The position numbers and the translations under genes are program-made. A stretch of 64,000 nt of DNA from Microglena sp. YARC. Its lineage: Eukaryota; Chlorophyta; Chlorophyceae; Chlamydomonadales; Chlamydomonadaceae. Position 1 is the stretch's first letter. Each line of letters opens with the position of its first letter. Shown piece after piece: positions 10,452-20,268 of the stretch. The DNA is taken from the NCBI GenBank assembly GCA_022414725.1, contig CM039462.1, positions 183,811,386 to 183,875,385 on the forward strand, given 5' to 3'. The notes under the pieces were generated by a model. That model was not told the origin of the DNA. It made no database searches and saw nothing but the letters and a program-made list of their open reading frames with translations.

Positions 10452-12030
10452 ATGTCGTCAGTCAACCTGTCGATGATTAAGGACCTCGCCAAACTCGACT
10501 ACGAGAATTACGAGGAGTGGCTGTTCAATGTCATTCCTGCGTTACGTTTGGCGAACCTTGGCAACCATGTTGTCCCGAGCGCTGTGCCTGCTGTTGCACA
10601 GTGGCTACAACGTCGTGTTACGGCTGGATCGACCTCCCGACAACAAGCGGGAGCGCCTTCAACCATGCGGTCAATGTGGACACGCGCTGGCGGGGTAAAC
10701 CCTGGCCGGCCATTTCATCGCTCTATTTCTCCGCACAGGGGCTCTGCCCACGCTGGAGGAGCCGGACCTTCGGCATCGTCTGTGACCGCTGGAGTCCTCG
10801 CTGCCGGTGGCTCTGTTTCAATGAGGACCTTCGGCCCTACAGGAAGCTCCGGCAGGCCTACTCCTGCCGATCTGGAGGAGCGAGCTAGGAACGAGCCTCT
10901 CCCTGAGGACTCGTCTGAGGTCTCTTCTGTGACAGGCATTGCTGGTGAAGAAGGTGGAGGTGAACCGGGGATTGATGCTGAGAATGCCGCCAGGCGTTCT
11001 TGGGTCAATCCCCTCGCGGGTAAGACGTCCGCGAGTGCAGTGCTCAAGTGGGATTTGAGGGGTGACCCTGATTTGATTCCATTGACGGAGGAAGAGATGG
11101 ATAGGAATGTAGAGGCGTACCGAGTTGAACTGAATCAGCAGATGTCAAAATTGCAGCGCCTCAAGCAGGCTTCTAGGACACCCCTGCCTCCTGTTGACTT
11201 TCATTTTCCTGATCGTGTTTCTGATGCTGAGGCCATCAGGCTCTAGATGGGGCTGAGGCCAGGCTTAGGTTACATGATGGCTCTGATGTGTGGGTTAGCA
11301 ATGAGGAAAAGGCTTTTTCCCTACATGTTACTCACAATGAGCAAGGAGTTACAGGAGGTCTTTAGGCACTATGGTTCTTGTCAGGAGATCTATGATGAGG
11401 TGGAGTCGTGGGCAGTGCAGCATGCTCGTAGATTGGGACCGAAACTGGTAGCTGATTTGAGGGCGGTTCAGATGACCAACTCTGAATCCCCTACAACCTA
11501 TTTCAATAGGGTGAAAGGTTGGCACTCATGCTACTCAAATCGGGTACAACAGTTTCCGAATTTCAATGTATTGAGATCGCGATCGCTGGTGCATCTCATC
11601 CTCGATTTTCTGGTTTGCTGACCATGTTCAGTGGTCCTGAGTTTGTTGAGAATCAGATCACGTTTGCTGAAGTGCAATATCGTTATGAGTCCATAGACAC
11701 AGCAAACCAGAGGCTGCTGTCTAATCACCCTCACTACCACCATGGGTCAAATCAACCCCCACTCACCTACCCTCCCCTTTGCCAGCAATGGCTGCTGCAG
11801 GATTACCTCAGGGCAGTGGAGTGCCGCAGTGCATCTACTGCCCTCGCCCTGGACACGCTTCGGAAACTTGCTGGACGCAGTTCCCGAAGCTTCGCCCTCG
11901 TGGTGCTGCTCGTGGAGGTCGTGGCGGTCAGAAGAAGCCACCACCACGAGGTGGAGGAGGAGCTGCACCAGTCAGCCGTGCTGAATATAACCGCATTGAT
12001 GGCTCAGATGGCTCTACTTGCAAAGAAGTG
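10452..12030 (+). pseudogene. Copia A Gag with CCHC zinc knuckle, frameshifted
   Basis: The best start is the ATG at 10452 (MSSVNLSMIKDLAKLDYENY), because the upstream in-frame ATG lies inside the LTR. The frame stops at 11246 and continues in other frames at 11247-11621 and 11519-12031. The nucleocapsid CIYCPRPGHASETC knuckle is at 11830-11871. Gag packages element RNA into cytoplasmic particles; here it would need at least two frame changes to be made. Confidence 0.75.
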
Positions 12031-15000
12031 AGATGCAAACCCCCTTACCCGTTCTCATTAGTGTTGAAACAGCCTGGGCGCCTGCTCAGGCTGATGATTG
12101 TGTCGAAGCTACCTGGTACTTAGACAGTGGGGCTAGTCGGAGTTTGACTGGGGACGTCACCCTCTTTAAATCCATCAGATATCAGGCAAATTGCCCCTCC
12201 GTTAGATTTGGAGATGGTGTTGTTCAGCAGGCAGTTGGTATTGGAACCATTGAACTATGTAATGAGTGGCTTGAGGCCCCCATTACCATAGACAATGTGC
12301 TCTACATACCTAATTGTCCTGTTAACCTTCTCAGTGTAAATGCTACGGCTAGGTCCCAGGGTTGTATCATTAGTTTTGATGCAGATCGTTGTATTGCCAC
12401 CAGAGGATCTAAAACTCTTTGGACTATTCTCGTCACAACCTCTGGTGTTTACCACTTCGAAATGGTACACTGCCCTATCCCTGATTCTCATCCGCGGGCG
12501 TCGCGAGTTCGATCCTCTCCTGCGGCGTTTTCTGCTGAATCTGGTACTCCTGGTCAAGGCGATCCTACAATTACTTATCGTGACAGTGCGAAACTATGGC
12601 ACCGCAGATTTGGCCATCCTGGTCAACCTGCTATGCACATGTTGTCGCACTCCGGCACTGTTACTGGCGGACCCAACTTTACCAGGGCTGCACTTCAAAA
12701 GTTCTCACAGGACCCTTGTGATGCATGTTGTTTGGGTAAGGCCATACGCAAACCATACCCAAATCGTACTAGGAATACTCACGCGCCGCTCGAATTGATA
12801 CATAGTGATATCATGGGGCCGTTCAGTGCTGGGTTGAGAGGGGAATTTTATCTTCTTGTCATAGTTGATGATTTTTCTGGGTGGAGTGCGGTTATTCCGA
12901 TTAGACTGAAATCGGATGCTGCATGGCAGATCAAATTTACGATTAAGAAGTGGAGTGCGGAACTTTTAGGGGTAGCATTTCGAACGCTTAGGGGGGACCA
13001 AGCAAAAGAGTTTTTGGTCAAATGGTTTGTTGACTGGCTTCATGAGGTAAATGCGACGTACGAACATAGTAGCGTGTATTGCCCACAGCAAAACGGGTTT
13101 GCTGAGAGGTTCAATGGGGTAGTTGCTGCTATGGCTCGTACGATGCTGATAGAATCAGGGATGAGCAAGGGTTTCTGGCCCTATGCCTTCTTGACTGCTT
13201 CGTACCTTCGAAATCGGTTACCCACAAAGACGAAAGATGGAAAGACTCCGTATGAGCTTTTCTATCAGCGCGTCCCCGAGGTGTCCCACCTCCGCGTCTT
13301 TGGGTGTATAGCCTATGTAACCCTACTAGATGGGAAGAAGCGGGGAAATTAGATCCTAAGAGTATCCAGGGTAGACTGGTGGGGTTATAGTGTGGTGTCG
13401 AAGGCCTACCAGGTCTGGATTCCAAAGTTGCACAAAGTGATTGAGGCTCGTGACGTGACCTTTTTTGAGGGCACTGGCCAGTGCCCGTCGATGGGCAATT
13501 GGTGTATGATGGGAGTTCTTTTGCTTCTGGTTCTCCCTTGGCCGTCACTGAGGGGCGTACTGAACCGGCAGCATTAGAATATCTTCTACAGGACTCAGGG
13601 CAGATGGAAACAGATGTGGGAGCAGTTTTCCATATGAACCTACGTTCTCGGCAGGCTGCTGCCCCCAATGTCTCACCTGTTTTTGTGCCTGACACTAAGA
13701 CTGCGGAAATTATTCCGACTCGCTGCCTTCCATTCTCTATCCTCCCACCCTCTGTCCTGGCTGTTAGTGATTTAAGGGGAGAAGGTGGAGCTAGCGGCCT
13801 AGATAAAATTGTAGAGACTCCTTTCCTTGTTAGTGGTAACCCATTGTTCGAGCCTGAGGTTCTGCAGCTTCCTATTGCTCGGGATGAGCAACTGCCTAGT
13901 GACTTAGGTAATGTTGACTCTAGTGATACAGCCAGTGATTCTACTCTAGCGTCTGCTATGAGCATGCCAGCCCAGGTTGGATTGGGTTAGGTGATGTGGG
14001 AGATGCGCCGGACGTTCGACGTCCAGAGCTACCTCCTGGGAGAGTGATACAATCACTGCTCTCAAAGGTTACACCTCGGGAGCCTCGTCCACCCCCTCTT
14101 CCTTCTGCTCTTGGAGTTAGATCAAGTGGAGGATGCGTGGGGAGGTTCCTGAGTTTGGTTTATTAGATGAATCGGTATTGAAGCGATACCCTTCAGTGCC
14201 AGATGTTACGGTTCCTGATGTTTTAGTTCCTTCCCCTTCTCCTTCTATTGCTGGTGATACTTCTGATGAGGTGGAGCGATCCCTCCATCCGTCTGTTGAT
14301 GGTTCTGCAGAAGAGGTACCAGAACCAGTTGGTGCTGCTTTTATCTCCATCCAGTGTGAGCTTTCTTATGCTCAAGCTATAGCGCTCGATAACCCTGAGA
14401 GGGAAGAGTGGCAGCTAGCAATGAGAGATGAAATCGCTTCCCTCGAGGGTCATGGTACTTGGATTCTGGAGCCTCATCCTGGGGATGAGTACAGACTTAT
14501 GTCTGCCAGATGGTTATTTACTAAAAAGTTGGGTAAGGATGGAAGAGTGGAGCGCTACAAAGCGCGTTTTGTGGCTAGAGGTTACATGCAGCGTCCTGGT
14601 ATTGAGTACGACCAGACTTTTGCTCCGGTCACCTCTAAAGCGACTTTGAGGGTGTTACTTGCAGGTGTTGTTCATCGTAAGATGTTCTCCAGGCAAATTG
14701 ATGTGAAGACTGCATTCCTTCATGGAGTGATAGATCCCAACCTCAAATTGTACTTGAGGCAGCCTGACGGCTTCATCAAGGTTGGGCCTAATGGAAAACC
14801 CCTGGTTTGTCGCATTGTGAAGAGCTTGTATGGATTGAAGCAGGCCCCTAGAGCTTGGCATGACAATGTCCTGCAGGTTCTTCGCCTTGCAGGTTTCCGA
14901 CCGACGCTCTCTGATCCAGCACTTTTTGTGCGCCTGGATGCTGATGGCCTGTGGTCCTGGGTCCTGACATATGTCGACGACTTTTGGATTGCTGTTGATG

Positions 15001-15983
15001 AGCTCGTGCTCTATGATGCACTTATTACCATCTTGCGTAATAACGGGTGGGTTATTACAGAAATGGGAGTACCTGAACAGTTCCTCTCTTTGGACTGTAA
15101 TGTTACCCTTGATGATGAGGGGCGGTGTGTGAAGATTGTACTCAGTCAGCATAATGCTATTAATGGGATGGTTGAGCGGTTCAAGCTTAATGCAGGGGAA
15201 GAGAAGTTGAAGGCTACGTCTGAGGTGCCCATGGTGTCTAAGTCAGTTCCAGTTCATGCCATTGGCAGTCCTGTTCTACCTAACAACACTTTGTACGCAT
15301 CTCTGGTTGGTAGCCTCATCTACTTGTCCACGTGCACAAGACCTGATATTGCTTTTGCTGTTAGTCAACTTTCTAGATTCACAGCAGCACCTACTCAGGC
15401 TCACTGGAATGCAGCTCTGAGGGTTCTGGTGTACCTTCGCAAGCATACTTATATTGGTATTGCCTACACTCATGACCCAAAATTTGAGCTCCTTGCTTAC
15501 AGTGATGCATCTTTTGGTGAGGATCCGGAGGACAGGAGATCTCAAACTGGTCTTGCTTTTCTAGCTTCTGGTGGAATTGTCAATTGGGTATCCAAGCGAC
15601 AAATCACCCCTGCAGTTAGTACTGGGGAAGCTGAGTATCAAGCTTTGGCTGGTTGTGCGAGGGAAGTTCAGTGGCTCAAGCATCTTAGGGTAGACCTGGG
15701 ATTGCCTGTTCACTTGATTACTATCAAATGTGATGCCACGGTAGCTCTGTCCTGGACAGAGGACTACAAGCTTGAAAGCAAGGCTAAACACATAGATATA
15801 ATGCATCACTACATCAAGGATTTGGTTCTAAGCCAGCGCATCGGTGTTACTAAGGTGCATACCTCCTTGCAGTTGGCTGATACTTTCACTAAGCCTCTCC
15901 ACGCAGAGGTTTTTTGGAGTATGAATGGTATGCTTGGTTTGGTCAAGTACAAGCTTCGCCCTAGGTTTATTGATTTACAGTGA
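12018..15983 (+). pseudogene. Copia A Pol: protease-integrase-RT-RNase H, frameshifted
   Basis: The first block, 12018-13352, holds the protease (WYLDSGAS near 12115), the GAG-pre-integrase motif (LWHRRFGHPG near 12595) and an rve integrase with its D, D and E (HSDIMGP, GDQAKEF, QNGFAERF). The frame breaks near 13350, again near 13560-13570 and near 14000. The last block, 14133-15983, holds copia RT with YVDD at 14969-14980 and RNase H (YSDASFGED, then TGEAEYQAL and LADTFTKPL). All catalytic motifs remain, so either damage is very recent or single-base sequence errors are present. Confidence 0.85.
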
Positions 15984-16611
15984 TTTTTCTGCAGTTCAGG
16001 TTTGTGCTCTCTGCGGGAGTCGCGGGTTTCGATGCCCACCTGCGGTGATTTCTGTATATTAATTTGCTTCAGGTCTACTGCCCCTTGCTTCACCTCGAGT
16101 GTTGTACGACTCCAATCCTGTAGCGATGGTGAATGGGTATGTAGTTTGTATAAGACCTGTCGCACTGGATTTTGGGGGTTGATTTTACCTCGAGTCTCTG
16201 GTCATGACTACCTCGCTGGTAGATCTGTTTGGAATTATTATTATTTTTGTTTGATTTCCCCTCTTTTGGGTAGAAATTGCACCTGGTTTTGGGATTGTTA
16301 CACCTGCGGTCCAAGGATGGAGCCTGCAAGGTCTGAGTAACTGTTTTTACCTCTTTTAGCCCTGATTGGCTTAAATAGAGGTTGCTTCAGTTAGGTGGAG
16401 TGTGGTACTATTCTGCGCTCTTTCCCCTCCCTAGATGAACATTTAGGTTGGTTAAATCTTAGAATGATATTGGAAGTATCGGTGTCGCCCTTGAGGATGT
16501 CTCTCTCTCTTAGATTTATTTTCTGCTTGCTTTTGAGTTTCAGATTTCTTTTTCGAAGTTTATTGTTAAGGTTTGAAAGTATAATTTCCTTGACAGTTAG
16601 AACAGGTGGAG
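15984..16611 (+). other. Copia A 3' untranslated interior
   Basis: Non-coding interior between the RNase H stop and the 3' LTR. It ends in the polypurine tract AGGTGGAG at 16604-16611. No further ORF is supported. Confidence 0.6.
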
Positions 16612-16808
16612 TGTCAGCTTTAGCTGTTCGTTGGTTCTACCTGTCCTATTGGCTACGCAACCTATCGCGTCTGTCCTTCCCCGTAACCTAAGGGTTCCGG
16701 GGTTTGCCGTCAGGACTCCTCTCTCAAGAGGCGTCCCTCGGCTCTTTTAACTGTCCAGTTGTCTAAACACTTCGTTCCTGGTCTCCTCACGTCCCCTGAA
16801 CTCTGTCA
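16612..16808 (+). repeat. 3' LTR of copia A
   Basis: A 197-bp copy of the 5' LTR. Its last base touches the telomere-repeat tract directly. Confidence 0.9.
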
Positions 16809-16876
16809 AACCCTAAACCCTAAACCCTAAACCCTAAACCCTAAACCCTAAACCCTAAACCCTAAACCCTAAACCC
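16808..16876 (+). repeat. Interstitial telomere repeat, (CCCTAAA)n
   Basis: About ten perfect units of AAACCCT on the plus strand, i.e. TTTAGGG on the other strand, the plant-type telomere repeat also found in several green algae. The orientation is that of a left chromosome end whose subtelomere lies to the right. It abuts the copia LTR without spacer. Confidence 0.95.
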
Positions 16877-16978
16877 AGACGACAGACTTCACCCCGGCTC
16901 ATCCCGACTTATCATCCCGCGCAGGCAGACGACAGACTTCATCCCGGCTCATCCCGACTTATCTTCCCGCGCATGCTG
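16877..16978 (+). repeat. Two-copy ~50-bp subtelomere-like tandem repeat
   Basis: The unit begins cagacgacagacttca, continues 'ctcatcccgacttatc' and ends cccgcgcag/cccgcgcatg. It is repeated twice directly after the telomere tract. 'gcgcatgctgt..cgctggcttc' recurs near 17235, hinting at a larger decayed repeat. Confidence 0.75.
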
Positions 16979-17409
16979 TAAATCGCTGGCTTCGACACAC
17001 AAATCCGCTAAATCAAAATTCGCGGAGCATCAGCATCAGCGAGCAGCCAAGCAGGGAGCTATATGGAATGCTTACCATGGAGCTCGCTTTCACCATATGG
17101 TGCATGTGTGCCGTTTGTGCAGGCCGCAGGTAGGGCGCAGTAAACTTAGGATTTCCTAGTCTCCTCCCGCCCATCGTGCACTAACTCAATTAGTTAGCTG
17201 CTGGAGCGCAGCGCCCATAGGTAGCATTTCCCGGCGCATGCTGTCTAGCGCTGGCTTCAACTCACAAAACGCACTTGCGTGTACTGCAAGCATCACTGCT
17301 TACCCTGGAGCTCGCTCGCAAGAGCAGCTACCGCAAATTATAAATGCTCGTCTGCCTGTTGACTCGAAAGAAAGGAAGCAAGGATACCGGGGAGCGTTTC
17401 AGGAAGTAC

Positions 17410-17430
17410 GAGAGAAAGAGAGAGAGAGAG

Positions 17431-17484
<54 letters not shown>
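17410..17484 (+). repeat. (GA)n microsatellite
   Basis: A GAGA run with two small interruptions. ORFs across it encode only Ser/Leu repeats and are spurious. Confidence 0.95.
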
Positions 17485-17489
<5 letters not shown>

Positions 17490-18465
17490 GCGTCGGTGAC
17501 TAGTGTGACCCTTGCAGGCGCTTGCTGCAAGCCATTTGCAGCAAGCGGCTTGTAAGCCCGCTTGCGAGCCACTTGGAACCTGCTTATCACTCGACTGCAG
17601 CAAGTGGGGGTGCAAACACGCTTGCAATCCGCTTGCTTTTCGATTGCCGCCCGGTTACAATAGCGGGCTTGCTATTGGGGCCTACCATACGTATGCAGGC
17701 TGATTGCAACATGCAACAATAAGTGACGTTGTCATTAATTATAGCCATCTGTTCGCTAGATATGTGCAAACTTCGGCTGTAACCTTGTCCAACTCTTGTT
17801 AATCTCGCCCTTGAAAAAGATGTTCATGTTTTAAAAAATGTTTGCTGGCTGAGACAATGCGCAACTAGGCCAAAAATGTCGTATCTCCACCTTGCTAGTT
17901 CTTGGATTTGCAGGCTAGTGCCTTGTTACCGAGTGTTCGTCTACCCGTGTTTAGAATTGATGCATGTACCACATACAGTATTTTGTGGTAGTATGATGCT
18001 ATCAATTTGTTACTGCCGAAGACTTGAGGCAGCTTTACAGCTGGAGGCGTGTGACAAAACAGCTGGTGACAGCTGGAGGCGTGTGAGGAGACAGGAGACA
18101 TCGCTGAATTCCTCAGGCCAAACTTTAGAGTTCGCCTGGGACACCATTGCACTTAAAAATGAGTGTGGGATCTTCAACTTCAACTAGTCTTCAACATATA
18201 ACATGGACCAAAACATGTCAAAAATAAATTGATATTAAATGGATAACAAATATTATATGAAGGCTGAAACTCGAATCCATCATAGTGGCAGTTAGGCCAT
18301 CCGTAAGGTAGATAGATGCCCACTATTCCCATGCCAAGGGCAGACCGCCGTTGTCAATACTCTTGGGGCATGCATGGAGCATGCAAAAGAATACATGTGT
18401 AAGGTAAGTAACAAGGTGGGAGTTTCAGTTTCAGGGTGCATGTGTTCAATGGGTGACTGATCGGG
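17485..18465. other. Non-coding remainder of the 8.6-kb insert
   Basis: It contains a 17510-17640 stretch of GCTTGC/GCAAGC words and a short GTGTGA(C/G) duplication near 18050-18085. I see no gene. Its right end joins the inner half of repeat copy 2 at 18466. Confidence 0.4.
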
Positions 18466-18651
18466 CCTATTATAATTGATACAATTTAAAGCAGTTACAT
18501 GCATTTAAATCACGTTAATTTAATTACCGTAAATGGGAAGGAATAAATCGAATTAAAATATCACAACATTAAATACAATTCAATTCAATTAATTAAAATA
18601 CACTGAATTTAGGATTCGAATCATTCATTCGGGACTCGCCTCCAGGCGCCC
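18466..18651 (-). repeat. Repeat copy 2, inner part
   Basis: The reverse complement of 22580-22765. It ends in the hairpin-forming GCCTCCAGGCGCCC at 18651, with TTAATATC beyond. Together with 8876-9870 it forms one complete ~1-kb copy split by the 8.6-kb insert. Confidence 0.85.
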
Positions 18652-19214
18652 TTAATATCTATATAATGATTTTTGGTTCTCCGTTTGTCAAGTAGTCTTT
18701 GTAATCCAGGCTCATTAGAACGTTCTTGGTATTCGGTTGCAATTGCAAGCACCTCCCTCTTAGATTTGCCACTTGAATCTGGTGATGCGTGCCTGAAGTC
18801 AAATCTATCTAGTGACCGCCTCAAATCATACCGTTTTTTGGGTGCTGCATAATTGGCATTAGACGGAGATGGTCGAGAGGAAGGTGGTCTAGGTAAGTGG
18901 TCTATATACGTCCTAGTTCCTTGAAACACATTTTGTGGTGCAGTGTTTTGTTGAGTCATGGCAGCCCTCGCAGATCTAGCAAGCTGTTCGACAGCAGATA
19001 CCCCATTTACAGCCTGAGCTATCATATTTTGATGGGGTTGTTTTGGGATCTCTATAACATATGCATAAGGGTTGAATCCCATCATTCGAGGGAGTGTCCT
19101 ATCAGCAGGTAATTTAACATTAATTGTTGTTGCTCTTTGGTTTGTAGTATTCCCTCTTTGTTTGATTGTTTTTGTTTTTGTTTTTGTTTTTCCCACATTT
19201 TTTCTGGACCTCAT
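18621..19214 (-). CDS. Basic viral protein, unknown; C-terminus taken from repeat
   Basis: 197 residues, starting at 19214, only 23 bp from the divergent fibre gene start at 19238. The N-terminus is very basic (RSRKNVGKTKTKTKTIKQRG). The middle has FNPYAYVIEIPKQP, and residues ~130-170 are basic and serine-rich. The last ten residues (KGAWRRVPNE) are encoded by the inserted repeat, so the natural C-terminus is lost. The same artificial tail is created where repeat copy 1 enters the polymerase gene. No family is recognised; a DNA-binding core or minor virion protein is possible. Confidence 0.5.
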   Translation of the reverse strand: MRSRKNVGKTKTKTKTIKQRGNTTNQRATTINVKLPADRTLPRMMGFNPYAYVIEIPKQPHQNMIAQAVNGVSAVEQLARSARAAMTQQNTAPQNVFQGTRTYIDHLPRPPSSRPSPSNANYAAPKKRYDLRRSLDRFDFRHASPDSSGKSKREVLAIATEYQERSNEPGLQRLLDKRRTKNHYIDIKGAWRRVPNE

Positions 19215-19237
19215 GGTTTAAATTATGTTATAAATTA

Positions 19238-19900
19238 ATGTACAACACCTCTCAGTATATATTTGCTCAGCCCAGAGACACCAAAAATATCACCAAAAGT
19301 TTTTCAGGAGACTGTAACGCACTTATAAACAAGCCCACCTTATTTTCAGGGTCTTACAATGATCTTACAGACCAATTGAATGTACAAAACGCTTTTGTTG
19401 CTATTGGTCCCGGAGTGAAGGTGAGTCGTCTTGAACTACCAACGCAGACTGGAGCCAATGGGCCTGGTTTGATTCACTTTGCAGACACAGGGTCGGAGAT
19501 TAATGGGAGCATATCTTTCTTGAGCGATGGGGGTAGTGAATCATTCAATTTCCTCTTCGAATTCATGACCAAAGCTAGGATTGACCAGACGGGATCATAC
19601 ATTAACCTTTCTGACAAGTCATATAAAAATCATATTGAATACCTCAACCCTGAGGAGTCATTGAAGGCGATCAAATCTTTGCAGCCGGCAAAATACACGT
19701 TCAAGGGAGATGCTAAAAATGCAGTGGAAATTGGGCTGTATGCCCAAGAAGTGATAGGCGTTTGTCCAGAAGCTGTGAGATTCCTAGACTCAGAGAAAGA
19801 GAGATTGGGTCTCAATTACAACTCCCTTGTACCACATCTCATTGGTGCAATAAGGGCTTTATCAGTCGAGGTTGATGACCTAAAGAAATTGAATACTTAA
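19238..19900 (+). CDS. Viral fibre/spike protein with Peptidase S74 chaperone domain
   Basis: 220 residues from Met at 19238; a Phe-rich upstream extension from 19166 overlaps the divergent gene and is not credible. Residues 32-46 (KPTLFSGSYNDLTD) match a motif common in phage-type tail fibres. Residues 124-220 form an S74 intramolecular chaperone. S125 and K130 (SDKSYK) match the Ser-x4-Lys autocleavage pair, followed by the expected IKSLQPAKYTFKG, GLYAQEV and LVPHLIGAIRAL blocks, and then a C-terminal coiled-coil stub. The domain trimerises the fibre and then cuts itself off. A host-attachment spike is the likely role. Confidence 0.8.
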   Translation: MYNTSQYIFAQPRDTKNITKSFSGDCNALINKPTLFSGSYNDLTDQLNVQNAFVAIGPGVKVSRLELPTQTGANGPGLIHFADTGSEINGSISFLSDGGSESFNFLFEFMTKARIDQTGSYINLSDKSYKNHIEYLNPEESLKAIKSLQPAKYTFKGDAKNAVEIGLYAQEVIGVCPEAVRFLDSEKERLGLNYNSLVPHLIGAIRALSVEVDDLKKLNT

Positions 19901-19927
19901 GGATTATAATGTATTATACAGTATAAG

Positions 19928-20218
19928 ATGACTGACGTTCAACAACAGCCGATTAAGGTTTTTCAATACAACTCATTGATGCACAAAACGAAAATGGCGG
20001 AGGATCCAGAGTATAGAAGTCATGTAAACAATATAGCTCGCATTGCAATGGTTAGAAGATATCAGACAGATGATGTGTACAGGAAGCGCCAAAAACAATT
20101 GAAGAATGAAAGGTATAAGAATGACCCAGAATACCGTGCACAACGAAATGAACGTTCGCGGATTTATAATGCAAAATTGAAGGAACGAAAGGCTATGTTG
20201 AAGGCAGAGTCTGTGTAA
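19928..20218 (+). CDS. Small basic viral protein with DPEYR repeats
   Basis: 96 residues, about a third of them Lys or Arg. Two imperfect helical repeats contain EDPEYRSHVNNIARIAM and NDPEYRAQRNERSRIYN. It lies 27 bp after the fibre stop and 50 bp before the replication gene, all on the plus strand. A nucleic-acid-binding role is plausible from charge only. Confidence 0.55.
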   Translation: MTDVQQQPIKVFQYNSLMHKTKMAEDPEYRSHVNNIARIAMVRRYQTDDVYRKRQKQLKNERYKNDPEYRAQRNERSRIYNAKLKERKAMLKAESV

Positions 20219-20268
20219 GTGAATTAAAAAAATGAAATACAAATTATTATTTTTAAAGTTCTTTAAGA

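Larger units (their letters stand above)
10191..16808 (+). mobile_element. Ty1/copia retrotransposon A with identical LTRs
   Basis: 6.6 kb bounded by two 197-bp LTRs (10191-10387, 16612-16808) that look identical by eye, with ends TGTCAG..CTGTCA. A purine-rich tract AACAGGTGGAG precedes the 3' LTR. The domain order Gag, CCHC, protease, integrase, RT, RNase H is copia-type. No target duplication is visible: GCAGG lies to the left and AACCC, the start of a telomere-repeat tract, to the right. Identical LTRs imply a recent insertion, yet the coding region is broken in several places. Confidence 0.9.

Noticed and set aside
19166..19237. 24-residue Phe-rich N-terminal extension (signal peptide) on the S74 fibre
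   Set aside because: It is antisense to the start of the divergent gene and made of T-runs. The Met at 19238 gives the expected fibre start.
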